Below are positions 36,701-48,200 of a stretch of 64,000 nt of DNA, piece by piece. Where the stretch lies: assembly GCA_015657535.1 (NCBI GenBank), contig JADHZB010000706.1, positions 2,680-66,679 of the forward strand. The letters run 5' to 3'. This stretch comes from Nephromyces sp. MM_2019 (taxonomy: Eukaryota > Apicomplexa > Aconoidasida > Nephromycida). A program made the position numbers and the translations under genes. Positions within the stretch are counted from its first letter, which is position 1; each line of letters opens with the position of its first letter. The notes below the pieces were generated by a model. The model did no database searches, had not been told where the DNA came from, and saw nothing but the letters and a program-made list of their open reading frames with translations.

Positions 36701-38773
36701 GTTTTAAGCGTGGCGATTCAAAATTCCTTCTTTAAGATTATTTTTACTTTTCAAATAGTAATATATTTCTATACGTAGAATTATATTCTTAATATGTTTG
36801 TCTATATGTTCTCCTTTACGTAGTTTTTGCTATATATATATCCATTTTCGGATATTTCGGCCTTTTGAATGATTCCGGCAACCTTTTCAGTTTATATTTA
36901 AAGTTTGCATTAGAAATAAAAAGTTCTTTGCGATGGCGCTATGGATCTTTTATCTCGTAGTGTGTGTGCTGATTTATAGCAGCTCTAAACTTGCTTTAGG
37001 CTCATTATATAATTGTTTCATTTGTTTTTTTGAGGATGATATTCAAGTGAGGTATGGTCATTAGATGAAGCTCTCTTAGCGTTTCTTTATGTCTATTGCT
37101 TTTTTTGGACCGATAATGCTTGTTCAATAACGTGTTGCCTCATGTGTGTGTGTACTCAGATCTGCCATTGTGATTGCTTCAGCAGTTTTTTCACCTTGTC
37201 AAGTGTGGCATCTGATCGTAGCAGTAGAGTTTTTTTGTTAGAATAGATACTGCTGCTGAAGGTTTTATTGTCATAAAATATGTTAGAAAGTATTTCCAAG
37301 CTCTAAATACATTCGAATTGTGTAGGCTATTTTCACGTTGTGTTTTCCTTCCGTTTTAGGCCCTAAGAAAAGTTATCGTAAAAGATAATACCCCTTGAAG
37401 AGTATTTTGTAGTGGGCGTCAATTTTCAGTTTTTCTAGCAGAGACATGGTTTTTGCTACATTTTTTTATGATACAGTAGCAGCAAAGTAGTACATAAAGA
37501 AGTTCACCCTGTGCATGAATTCGCACAGGGCACTTTTAATGGATGATACACCTTACTGCCGAAACTGCATGATAGGTTTACTTCACCACCGCTGCCATTT
37601 TTTTATATGTTCATTGGGGCTTTTTTATGATGAATATAAAAGTAGAACATCACTCTATACAAGGTGCTTCTCTTACTACCGTATTTTTGGACTGGTATAA
37701 AAATGCAAAACTATTGTCATAGTTTGCTACCCAAAGTATATGCTTTTCTAAAAGAGAATCACTGCATACGGTAGATTCACTTCTGCTTTTAATATAGATT
37801 GTTAGATTTGCAGTATTAGTTACGCTCTTTAATATGCCAGCATTGCAGGCCGCCCTGTATTACTGAGACTTAAATCGATTATGCGTTTTTTCTGCGATGA
37901 AGACAATTTTGTTTTTTTTGTAGCAAAAATATCGTTGATCAAGTTTTTTCATTGCGTAGGTCAAGCAGCAAGAAGCTGCCCAAAGGTTGAAACAAAAGCT
38001 GGAGCATCAAGCGTAAGTTTTCGTTGCCCTATGAGTTCGTTTTAAGTGTTTGTATCTCGTAGCCAACAGCTGTGCCATGTGCGTATTTCGCCGACAGCAA
38101 TAAAGCACTGAGCTGCTGTTTCAATTTTAAAATTTTTTGGTGCCCTTAATCTTTTTTTAGGCAGGCTATGCCTTAGCTATTTACGATAAGAAGATGGCAG
38201 CAACTGCTATCGAGCTTTTCGCTGGAAAACCATTTAGCGTTATTTTATAAGAAGAAATTGGTTTTTTTAAGTTTTAGATAATATTGTGATTCAAACTTGA
38301 ATGTTTGTCGCGCAATTTTTGCATCTTAAGTTTTGTATGTACAGGGCTGGCTAGATTGAGTTGCTTAAGAAAGCAGCATTAAGCGGAAAATTGCTGGGTA
38401 GTCGCCGATTAAACGATATTTCCAGAACCCTTTGGAATTTTTCTAGTTCCGTAGTAGTAGTAGCAGTAGTAGTAGTAGTAGTAGTATTATAAGAAGAAAT
38501 GTAGTAGTATCAGAAAAAACGTTGTGTATAAGCTCTCTTTTTGAGCTCTACTGCGAAAATTTTAACTCCGTGTGGCACGAACTGTAGCGCTGGTTAACTG
38601 TGAACATCATGAGTTCTCAATGCCACCGATGCTGATAGAATTTCTATTGATGTTTTTTGTACTTGCTTTGCAGCAACTTAGAAAAACAACAACTTCAGAA
38701 ACAAAAGCTGATTGAGAAGAAGCAGAAAGAAAAGCAACGAACGGCTAAACACGAAAGACGCACTGGAAGATGA
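33714..38773 (+). CDS. CCDC43-like coiled-coil protein
   Basis: Five exons: 33714-33810, 34983-35347, 36487-36636, 37960-38012, 38674-38773. Phases agree and the product is 254 residues (human CCDC43 is 224). The N-terminal helical module reads FYKYLLTLLEELNTDGKTF, DYIFSILSD, then VQGLVEILSMLI and SKKILKEWEAH. This matches the order seen in CCDC43 (YxxYIxxIL, LQGILSAFL, EIVERWSE). A middle QYG...DITRFDDEGN segment corresponds to the QYADVTDEEDE region. The C-terminus is a Gln/Lys-rich coiled coil ending KQKEKQRTAKHERRTGR, like the basic KEKKRTQRGERKR tail. The molecular role of this conserved family is poorly known. The exon 2 donor (GAC|GTTGGT) is weak; GTTATA at 35374 is an alternative in the same phase. 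The start ATG begins the first open exon and fits the length of the family. Confidence 0.78.
36242..36319 (+). repeat. 39-bp tandem duplication in CCDC43-like intron 2
   Basis: Two 39-base copies (36242-36280 and 36281-36319) share GTGTGTTTTATAT-G-GCAGG-TACC. Differences are concentrated in the second half. Part of the unit (GGTGCAGGCTA) recurs near 36388. Confidence 0.8.
37507..37530. repeat. Perfect 8-bp inverted repeat in CCDC43-like intron 3
   Basis: CCCTGTGC (37507-37514) and GCACAGGG (37523-37530) flank an 8-base loop. It lies in the intron 36637-37959. No function is implied. Confidence 0.7.
38451..38487 (+). repeat. GTA trinucleotide microsatellite in CCDC43-like intron 4
   Basis: About twelve GTA units with one GCA interruption lie in the intron 38013-38673. 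A short GTAGTAGTA echo follows at 38501. Confidence 0.95.
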
Positions 38774-41700
38774 AGCTATCGTCATTTATTCTATCTGAAG
38801 TAGGTAATTATTGTTGTACTCTGTGAGTTGCTGGTGCTAGATTGAGCTATTAACGTGTTTATGCTCAGTTGTCGATCATGAAACTTGCCTCTATTTGCGG
38901 TAGATTGGTGCCGTTATCAATTCTATATTCGTAAGGATTTTAAAACGGAAGTAAATTTGGAATTATTTATCCCATTTGTTTCAAATGAAGAAAAATTAAA
39001 ACAAATGGTAAAAGTTATCTCTGTATTAGTGGTCACCTCAAAATATAATTATATTCGGGTAATACAGTATGCACCTCTTGCCCAGAGGTATAAATATTAA
39101 TTTGGTGATTGAGTACTTTAAGCTTCACAAATTTCAGTATGACCAAGCTGAATTGCGACAATTTTCAAAGTTTAAGCACATCATATAAACGTGTTGCATT
39201 ACTCGCAGTGCTAGCATGATTTGAGAACCACCCCTCGTGTGTTATTGCAACTACAAGAAATAGTCTTATCAAACCTTCCAGGTTTAACTTTGGTGAAAGC
39301 AGTACCATATGGTACTAGCATTCCTTTATTGTGGTTCAATTTCTATGAATCCCCTGGTTTGTAGTGGCAGCTTTTAAGCACAAAAATACTTGCCATTTAA
39401 TTCTGTTTGCTAGATACTTATCTAGGAAGTTCAGACTTGTAAACGCTATGCTATATGTGGTATGATTCACCCATTGGCTATGTGCATATTTGGTAATTTT
39501 ATGCAGTAGAACTTTAAAAGGCTTGAATTAGATGAATAGAAATTGGAGTGGCTTCTTCAACTGACTGCTTAAATGTAGAAATTTTTATATGAGAAAAACC
39601 AATTTTACGAGTTTGCGTGATTATGACTTGTTCATCTTAATGGAACTTTCATCTCCTCTCCCTCTTTTGCTTTTTTGATTAAAATTCCGTCAGGTTATTT
39701 TGCCCCTCGCATAAGCTCTAAAATACCCAAAGTCAAAGTATCGACGATTCTGTCGCTCTTCCGCCTACAGAGCCAAAAAAAAATTTGTGGGGTTCAGCAT
39801 TCTACTTTTGCGGCTATATGCTGTGCGGCGACTCCATCGCAACATGTCAGCGTTTTGAATCTTCTTATTGTTGAAGAAAGTTTGCTGTTCTTCAATACTT
39901 TTAGTTTTTGACATAAAATCAAGTAGATGCTCTAGGGCCAATAATCATGTTATGCTGAAGCATGAGTCTTTCGTCCTATTAGCTTAATTTCACCTATTGC
40001 ATTGATCTCTGCGTTATATCAACGAATTTTTGAAAACATTATGGGATTCATATGTTGAATTATGTCAGTTACGTGCCACTGTATTGTGTCATCTTAATTG
40101 AAGTATATGCTATGGCAGTAGTGACTAATTACTGGGATAATGGCTAGCAAGCAATTACTTAGGCGAATAACCAAGTTTGTCACTTCTTCAAAATACTTGA
40201 TGAATACTTTACTAGTGTTCTCCGTGAGGTTCAGTGATAACTCGAAAACTTTCAATATACCAACTAAAATCCTGCATCTCAAAGATGCTTCAATCTTCCC
40301 ATTGTCAAGCAAAGACACACATTCGCTTAAATAGGTCGTATTTCTCTAAATTTTTTCCTTCTTTAGGTGCAAAGTTTGTCAGTACGTGGCTAAAAATTCA
40401 GTATTGGGCAAACTTTTTGTTCTGTTAAATGTTTTTGGAGAACGGTGAAAATTGAATTGCCAGGAGTTGGATAAAAAATGTTCTCTATGGCCGGTGAATA
40501 TCCCGAAATTCACGAAATCTTGGGTGCGAGGTGTGGCGGGTAGTGCATTATATAGTTAGCATGAAAGGATAACAGTGTAACTTGCAAGACTCCTTCCCAC
40601 GGTGCGCAATCATGTGCTTTCAGGCTCTTCACTATTCCGGGGGTTCCAGGGTCTGCCGATTATTTGTATTGCTATTTCATTTTGGCGAGCGTTTTAGGGT
40701 ACTTCTACGTGGTTCATTATGCGTGAGGTCAGAATTGGGGCACATTGTGCAAGTCTAGAGGTGTGCAATCACAAAAAGTATGTAAATAGTGTTTACTAGA
40801 AAGGTTGGGATTTCACCTACTTTTTAGACGAAGTGCTTAGTTGGGGTGCCTGACATTTTGAACTATCTCTTAACAGATTATGCGTGCTCGAGTACTCTTA
40901 AGTCTTAAAGCTAATTAATAAAAAGAATCACTCCTTTTGGAGTTAAAATTTTCTCAGGGGTTATTAACGTGCGGAGGCGCGACGAAGCTATGGAGCTATC
41001 CGTAGATATGGAGAGACCTAACCTTATGTTACGTAGTTGCCTGTATCCTGATTACCATAAACTGAGCCCTTGAGATAGTATGCTTTACTTCACAATTCAA
41101 TCGTGGAGAGAGTTCTTGTTTGCAATATTCGTAGCTTAGCGGATGAGGCTAGTAAAATTACGAGTTTGAAATTAGGTTTGGGTAGTGCTTTGCCAGCGTA
41201 AATAGGGCTTTAGAATCTAATTCAGCAGCAAGTTTGCCGCAGATCAGGTTAGCTATTCAGGTGCAATCTCCGAATACAGCGAATTTCCGCGGAAAACTAT
41301 GCAGCACACGGTCCCTTTTTTGGGCCGTAGAAAAAGATCGAACTTAAGCTTCAAAACATTTGCTTGCAAGGCGTCCTACTTGCTCTATTGCACGCCAAAG
41401 TCTGGAAATAATATTACTTTGTGAGATGTCGGTTTTGGGTGGAGACTTTTTTGACGCGCAGCAATGTGCACAGCGGACATGGCCGTGCTAATTTATAAAG
41501 TGTAATCTGTTATCACAGGATAATATGTGTCATACCCTAGAATTTTTCCTTTAGTAATATCAAAAATATTAAATATCAGGATATCCTCAGATAATCTATT
41601 ACAATTTTCGTACTATACAATTATATAAAAGAGGTTACTTTTAGGTATCTATCTCTAATGCGGCGAAATAAATGTGTCTAATTGTATAACATCTTTATTA

Positions 41701-43134
41701 TCAGTTAATCCGTAAATAGATAGGAGATATTAATTTTTTTTGTGGATGAAAAGTTTAAGGTAAAGCTGTGATAATTTCGAGGAAAGCTGCTTTTGCTGTT
41801 TCCCATATCAGTGCGAGCGGCGAACCCTACTGAGAAATATTTTTTGATATCACCACAGTTCAGCACTCTCATTATTTGGGAGGAGCTGAGTGAGTTCACG
41901 CGTTTATTCGCTTTTCTATAGACGCCCTTAATGGCGCCGCTCAAGCCGGCTTTGCCTTAAATGTTGTACAGCAATCAATTAAGAGTACTACGGAACAAGT
42001 TAGGTGAATTTTAACTTCATATTTGGAATTACCGTTTTGCATAATCCCCTGTTCAGATCCCTTACCAGCAAAGCTTTTCAGCGCTTATTATCTCCTGCTT
42101 GCTATCTTAACAAGAGGCGCACCAGTAAACGCGGCGAGCGGGATGCGATATAGCAAACTTCATACTCTGAAAGTTTTATTGTATACCAAGAAAAAAAATT
42201 ATACAGAAGCAGTGTTCAGCTGTATTGAAGGGAAACTTTCGCTTGGCCGAGTTGCAATATTTCTAATAGCCGAGATCAAAAATACCGAGGGCCAATATAT
42301 TCTTTCATTTAGTTAAATATAATCATGCTGTGAAAATATTGCGAACGTTTTAAAAGAAGGCTGGCAAGGTTCCAACTACGCATGGTTCTATTAGCCTCTA
42401 CTTTAGAGTTTACTTTATAGAAGCTTGTGAAAAAATATTGCTTTGTTTCGCACACCAAAAGAGTTGATCAAAGTTGAGTATGTGTGGATGAGCCTTCCAG
42501 ATTAGTTGGAACATCTGCGACAGCACCAGAATTTTAGGAACCGTGCAACCTCTCCTTAGGAAAAGGTATATTCATTGGCTCATTCATGGAGTCCTGACCT
42601 AATGGGCTTTCAAAGCAATCGGGATACTGAAAAAAGATCACAGAAATTCACTGGGGCGTGACTTAAAAACAGCAAGACAAAATGAGATCTTTAATAGTAC
42701 CTGACGCTACTCGACGAATTTTGTTTATGGGCTAATGCTGCTACGTGTGGCCGCTGCTATTTCAGCATATTCAAGATATAAAAAGGAAAGTGTGAGATTC
42801 AGGCTGGCTTTCAATATTTTTCGCTGAAGTCCTGGCAAAATTATGCCATTCGATCCAGCTTAAGATTTAAAAAAGAAAAAAAACCGCGCTATATGAGTAG
42901 AAGCGCGGGCGGCCTTTACATAGGTTTTTTGCGACCAGAGAAAGTTAGCAAATATTTAATGAATGTCGAACAAATAGGAGATTAGCTCATAAGCTGTTGG
43001 TATTAATCCATTAACATGGAAATATTTTTTGAATAATCGTATAGTTATATCTATGTAAGACAGCTCGAATATTAGCCTGGTTTGTGTATAATTGGGGTGA
43101 TAACTGTACACCATTCTAAAAGCTAAGCGTACTC
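38774..43134. other. Spacer between convergent CCDC43-like and kinase genes
   Basis: No supported gene. Open frames of 60-97 codons (for example 42023-42316 plus and 41705-41944 minus) lack motifs and plausible splice chains. Composition is AT-rich without long repeats. Confidence 0.45.
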
Positions 43135-44303
43135 TTAATCGAGCGCACTTCGGTCTGAAGGCGAAATTCCTTTGTGCAACATTAGGAACCCGTAATACTC
43201 TACTTCAATGTTTCTCCAAACTTTGAATTTACTGCTGTTTTTACATGCAAAAATTATCCGGTACTCAAAAAACGCAGTTGCCCTTTTCATTCTTGGTGGC
43301 ACACGCGCGTATAAAGCACAAACTTCTGATAGCCATACGAGAACCAAAAGACTAATTGCGGAAAAAAGTTCCTACTCTGCACCACATGTACTAGGCTTTA
43401 AGACTTTGTACTTCTCTTGAAAATAGCATTGCACCGACAGCACCAAAACAATATTCACAGTTTGGACTTTTTTTTGGACATCAAAAAATGGCCCAGGAAG
43501 TTCCCCACAAGAAATACGGATAAAATGGAATGAAATTGCAATAATATACAAGAAAAAAGAAGCCATCACTTCCACAGACCACCCATGCGCTCTAACTGGC
43601 GAGCAAGTAATACCAAATAGTAGCATCACATCTTTACACTTTAATTTACATTGGAAACCACCACCTTGGTTCCCTGCTAAAAACGCATCAATAGCAATGT
43701 TAAATGGCGTTAACCAACCGATAAAAAGTAATAAAGATAAACATCAAAATCAGCGAAGAAAGCATCAACTGCAAAATTATCGCCAGGATTTACACGAAAA
43801 TCTTTGGTATTTCTAGTAAATCGTAGCAGTAAAAAAAATTCCACCTGCTACTTAAACTTCATGAAAAAAAAGGCTAATCAGCCTAGTTACCCTATTTAGG
43901 GAATTAGGTAAACTTAATATCTCACGATCTAGCCCTGGCTGTTTGGCTACAAATCGCGAAAGTGACTCTATTTCCGTTTTGCACCTTCGGAACAAGAATA
44001 ATTGCTCTGAGCCCCAAGAAGGTTTTTCAGCTAAGCAAGGAGCCAAATTAGGATGTTTTACAGATTCATGGTGCTCAAAAAAAAAATTACTAGAAATTCC
44101 ATCGATTGCACTTCCCACATTTTTCATTATTATACGCATCTGCCTCTGAAAAACTGTTTCTTCAATGACTTCACTCTCTGGAAAAAAAAAATCAAATAGG
44201 GAGCTTAAAAACCATGTATAAGTGGTTTAAATTAAAAGTATAAGAAAAGCAGCAGTATTCTAGCCATATATGTTACTCTGGCGCATATTTTCTAGTCTCT
44301 TTG
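43135..44303 (-). CDS. Unassigned minus-strand coding segments, possibly 3' exons of the MAPKKK-like kinase gene
   Basis: A well-formed acceptor (TTTTTTTTCCAG) precedes a segment 44177-43891 that reads SEVIEETVFQRQMRIIMKN onward through SSNFFFEHHESV and LFLFRRCKTEIESL. It has a donor AGG|GTAACT (a donor hexamer used elsewhere in the window), or else stops at 43852. A 27-base mini-exon 44303-44277 (KRLENMRQ) joins it in phase. Further open segments follow at about 43740-43372 (hydrophobic, SFFLYIIAISFHFI) and 43347-43135 (VWLSEVCALYARVPPRM, stop at 43135). No start codon exon was found, and the mini-exon phase fits an alternative donor in the last kinase exon (C|GTACTG near 45325). They may therefore extend the kinase or belong to a separate membrane-protein gene. 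Segment 44177-43891 is the most convincing. Confidence 0.45.
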
Positions 44304-45184
44304 CTGAAAACTTTGTTGACGCCAGTTAAATAAAACCACTTTAAAAGAGGAAAAGCTGCCACCACCAGCCATTTTGGGTTTTATTACTGAACTAAGCACA
44401 GTTCAAGTAATAACCACATTAGCAAAAATTTCCAGGTTAAATAATCCAAACTAAACGGGAATCACTACGTAGAGAATTTGGCAAATGACTACTCCCCAGA
44501 ATCCACACATACGCCTGATTTCACTGCTATCGTATGCAAGATATGCAGTGTTTGCTGCACAAGTCTTATAATAAATGGTTTCGTATACAATTTGATACTC
44601 AAACTGCAAAACTCTCTGCTTTCAATCGCACAATCCAAACGTCAATATCTCAGTTTATAAAATTCTTGGACCCGCCTTCCTCTGGCATCAAAAAAAGAGT
44701 GCTGCCTTAGATGACACCAAAAACCCCCATGTGAAATCTTAAACTAAAAATTTGCAAATAATTGAAGGTCCCGGGTATAATTTTTGTTGCTCCTACTACT
44801 TCTTCTTCTTCTGCTCAATCCAGATTATAAATGCAGGGAATCCAAAATTTTAATGGAAAAATACTGATTTTTACAAACCAAACAAGCTAATCAAAGTACA
44901 AAGACTACATTAAAAGCCTTTACTATCTTCATTTCCAATCAGTTTAATTGGTATCAGTAAACCCAAGTGGTATAAGCATTACAAGAACTACCGTTATTAT
45001 ATCAAAATCAGTCTACATTCTTCCAGAATAGATTCAGTTGGGGCGCACTGCGCACTAAATCTATGTATCGGAAAAACACCGCATTATATTAAAAGCTTGC
45101 ACTAAGCATGAATATACACCCCTAGATAATTTCCACTCACTACGCTTATCCCTTTGCTTACACCTTTTTGCAGTACTCACACTG

Positions 45185-45246
45185 TGCGCGTGTGCGTTTC
45201 TCTGCATGTTTGCGCGTGTGTGTTTATCTGCATGTGTGTGTGTGTA
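45185..45246 (+). repeat. Imperfect 26-bp tandem repeat with GT tract
   Basis: GCGCGTGTGCGTTTCTCTGC is followed by ATGTTT and then a near copy with TGTTTATCTGCATG. The repeat runs into a pure GT tract. It lies just downstream of the last kinase exon, in predicted 3' sequence. Confidence 0.75.
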
Positions 45247-45275
45247 CATAACTATGAAAAAAAAGTACACAGAAA

Positions 45276-48200
45276 TTAAGAAAAACGCCAAAAATTCTGC
45301 GCTACCATCTTCAAAGAGGCAGTACGAGGATTTACTAACAAAAATGTAACCTTCAAGTCCCCCCCAGTCAAGGAGAAAATCTCTAGAATATAGAAATAAA
45401 GCTACGAGCCATAAAATCAAATTTCACTGTATTCAGGAATGAGTAGAACTAAAAGAGGGAGAGATAATGTGATGCTTTGGAGGCTAGTATATAAATAGAA
45501 CTGATTTTGCTTCTTATCCTATAAACTTTGCATACATAATTTAGTATGAAGCAAACATTTTTATCAAATGATTTTCATCAAATTGTCACCCGAAGATGGT
45601 GCAACGGCAATTGGGGTGTGATCAGTACGCAGTTTTGTGCGATATTGCAGGGACTGAAAAAATGTAAAAATTATGCACAGGGAAGTAGTTAACTTTTATT
45701 TTATCTGAAGACGGATTAAAAAAGCGTGGATTGCATGATTTAGAAAAGGGAAAATACAGTTATTTCGAGCTGCTACTTTAGTAAAATATGCAAAACGTAT
45801 GCAATAATGGAGCCAGATATAAAGCAAAAAATACAATTAACACACACAATATACCTCGTTGAAAGCAGGTAGGGAATACTAAAAATATAGGCACACAGCA
45901 AAGAGTCTTGTAGGAGGTATGGGAAATGATTTTTTTTATAATTATTCACACCAAAAATAAGTTCACGCTGCATTTATAATACAGAAATTCCTTTTTTTTA
46001 CTAATTTAGAAAGGTTTTAAGAAAGGCTCTTTTCACGCAGTATTTTGCATTAAAAAATTACCTTCTAGGCTTTGAAAAAAATGCATAAATTCCACAAAAT
46101 TAGCAAAGAGGAAGCTCAATATTGCAAGAAATTATAAAATGGAAACATTATTCTCTCAATATTGCTGATATCTCCAGCAATTGATATTCTAAGAATTTTA
46201 TTTTTCTTTGGTAAAATTTTTTTATTATTAAAAATTGGCAACACCAAAAGGTATGCTTAGCCTAGAAAGTTCCATAGCTTCATTTCCTTGGGTTAAGCAG
46301 CAAGAAAAAGCGAAAATAATCATCATATTCTTTGCAAAAAGGTTTATTTATCCAGTAGAATGCCATAAACCAATCATGAAATAACATGCTCTATTATTAG
46401 TGTGTGAAACGAAGCAGCGAAAGACATCCAGTAAACACAAGAAAAAAGATATTTAGCAGCCATTGAAGTAGAAAAACAAAAATTTAAAGGCATTTATGTG
46501 GCATCATATATATAGCTGATAGCAAGAGCCCGCCGACTTACCTTCAGCTTCGCCAGATACTTCACGTATCTCTTCACCATTATTCCAATCTCGATACGCA
46601 CCAGCCGCTGAAACCGTCCTTTCAGGCTCTCTCTCATTCGCTATAAATACAAAAACTTACTAAAAAACTGTCTAAAAGCAAAAAATAAAACTTTTTGCTG
46701 CGTGAGATAAGAATTTAAGTGAATAAAAAAGGCTAATATATCAACGAGCTTGTTAAACTGTAACGAAATAGCAACGAAATCATAAAAAAAACAAAAAACT
46801 GCTGCAAAAAAACTCTTCAAAGCGCAGAAATTTCAAAGTGAAGTAGAAGCTTTATACGTCATTTATGAAATCAGCCACAAAAAGAGTATATCAGATGAGT
46901 ATCATGCTCACAGTAAATTTTGAATAAAAAGAACCACATCCATGTATGAAATGGTGGTCTTGATAGCTTAGTATGCTAATAATACGTAGGTTACGCAATT
47001 TCAATCATTTTTGAACTTTTTTCTCAATGAGAAGCACTAAACCTTCCTGTGCTATGACTTTGAGAAGATGCTAACTTAACGCTTCATTTACGCTACTTAA
47101 AATCAGGCTGCTAAATCATAAAGCAATAAGCATCATTTAAGCTGAAGATTTCATAAAAATATTGTAAGAAATTAACGAAAAAAACCCTCAAATTCTAAAC
47201 AGCATAAGAATATATTAAGAAGGTGTTTTGCAGCACTAGTTAATAAACTTTTAAGTAAAATAGTGATGCCGTGAAGATATTCTATTCGTCAGGGTTCTTC
47301 AAAAGAACTATTATGTGCAACCACTATCGCACACTTTTAAGTGAAACTGACAGCTTCACAAGCAACAAAAAGCTCATGAAAATCATAGCAAAATCAAATC
47401 TTCAAAGAAAGCACTTTTTTTGGCTAATAAGATAAAATGGAGGCTTTACCTGGAAAACTTTTCTGCGCCAAAGCTGCCTTTTCTTCAATCAAAACAGCCT
47501 GAAAAAGCGGAAAATAAGAGAAAACACATGGTTTAAGCATGCAAATTCGGACAGAAAACACTTTAGAGTACTGAAATACTAGATCCTATTTTTTGGGGGG
47601 GAGAAAGTCACACAAACTGAGCATCACTCGTAGATTTACAAAAGAAAAAAAAAAAAAGCTAAATCTAAAGAAGTACTATTCATTCTTCAAAGAATCTTTG
47701 CAAGAGTATTATAACATGGTATAGCTTTACCTCGGAATTTTTATTTTGACAGCCATCATGTTCATTCTCTTGGGTTTTTATCAAGTTATCAGGAGCTTTA
47801 ATTCCCATAGGAGAAATAAGCATGCAAGAATCGACGTTTTGTTTCTGTTTATCTATTTCCTTAGGTAATTTTGATTCCTTGCTAGTTTTTTTGGCAGAAT
47901 CAACTAAGAAAAAGCACACAGAAGAGCATCAGGATCATCGCTTAAAAGAGTGTATATACACCAAGAGCCAATCCTCTACTAACTTGCATTATAGCGGTAA
48001 AAATGGAAAAAAATGTGGATAAAAATAGGAAAACCGTGCTATATCATGTGACTTTATTACATTTTAGGAGAATAAAGTACAAACAGCTATTTCCATGCAG
48101 AAAAAGTCTTTTCCTATTTTAAATCAAGAAAAAACCTCACTCATTGCAAATAGAGGGCAAAGATAGCATTAAATTTCGACTCAATGAGTACCAAACTTAA

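Noticed and set aside
44478..44660. 60-codon plus-strand frame and two overlapping minus-strand frames
   Set aside because: All frames are open at once with no family signal, so none can be preferred.
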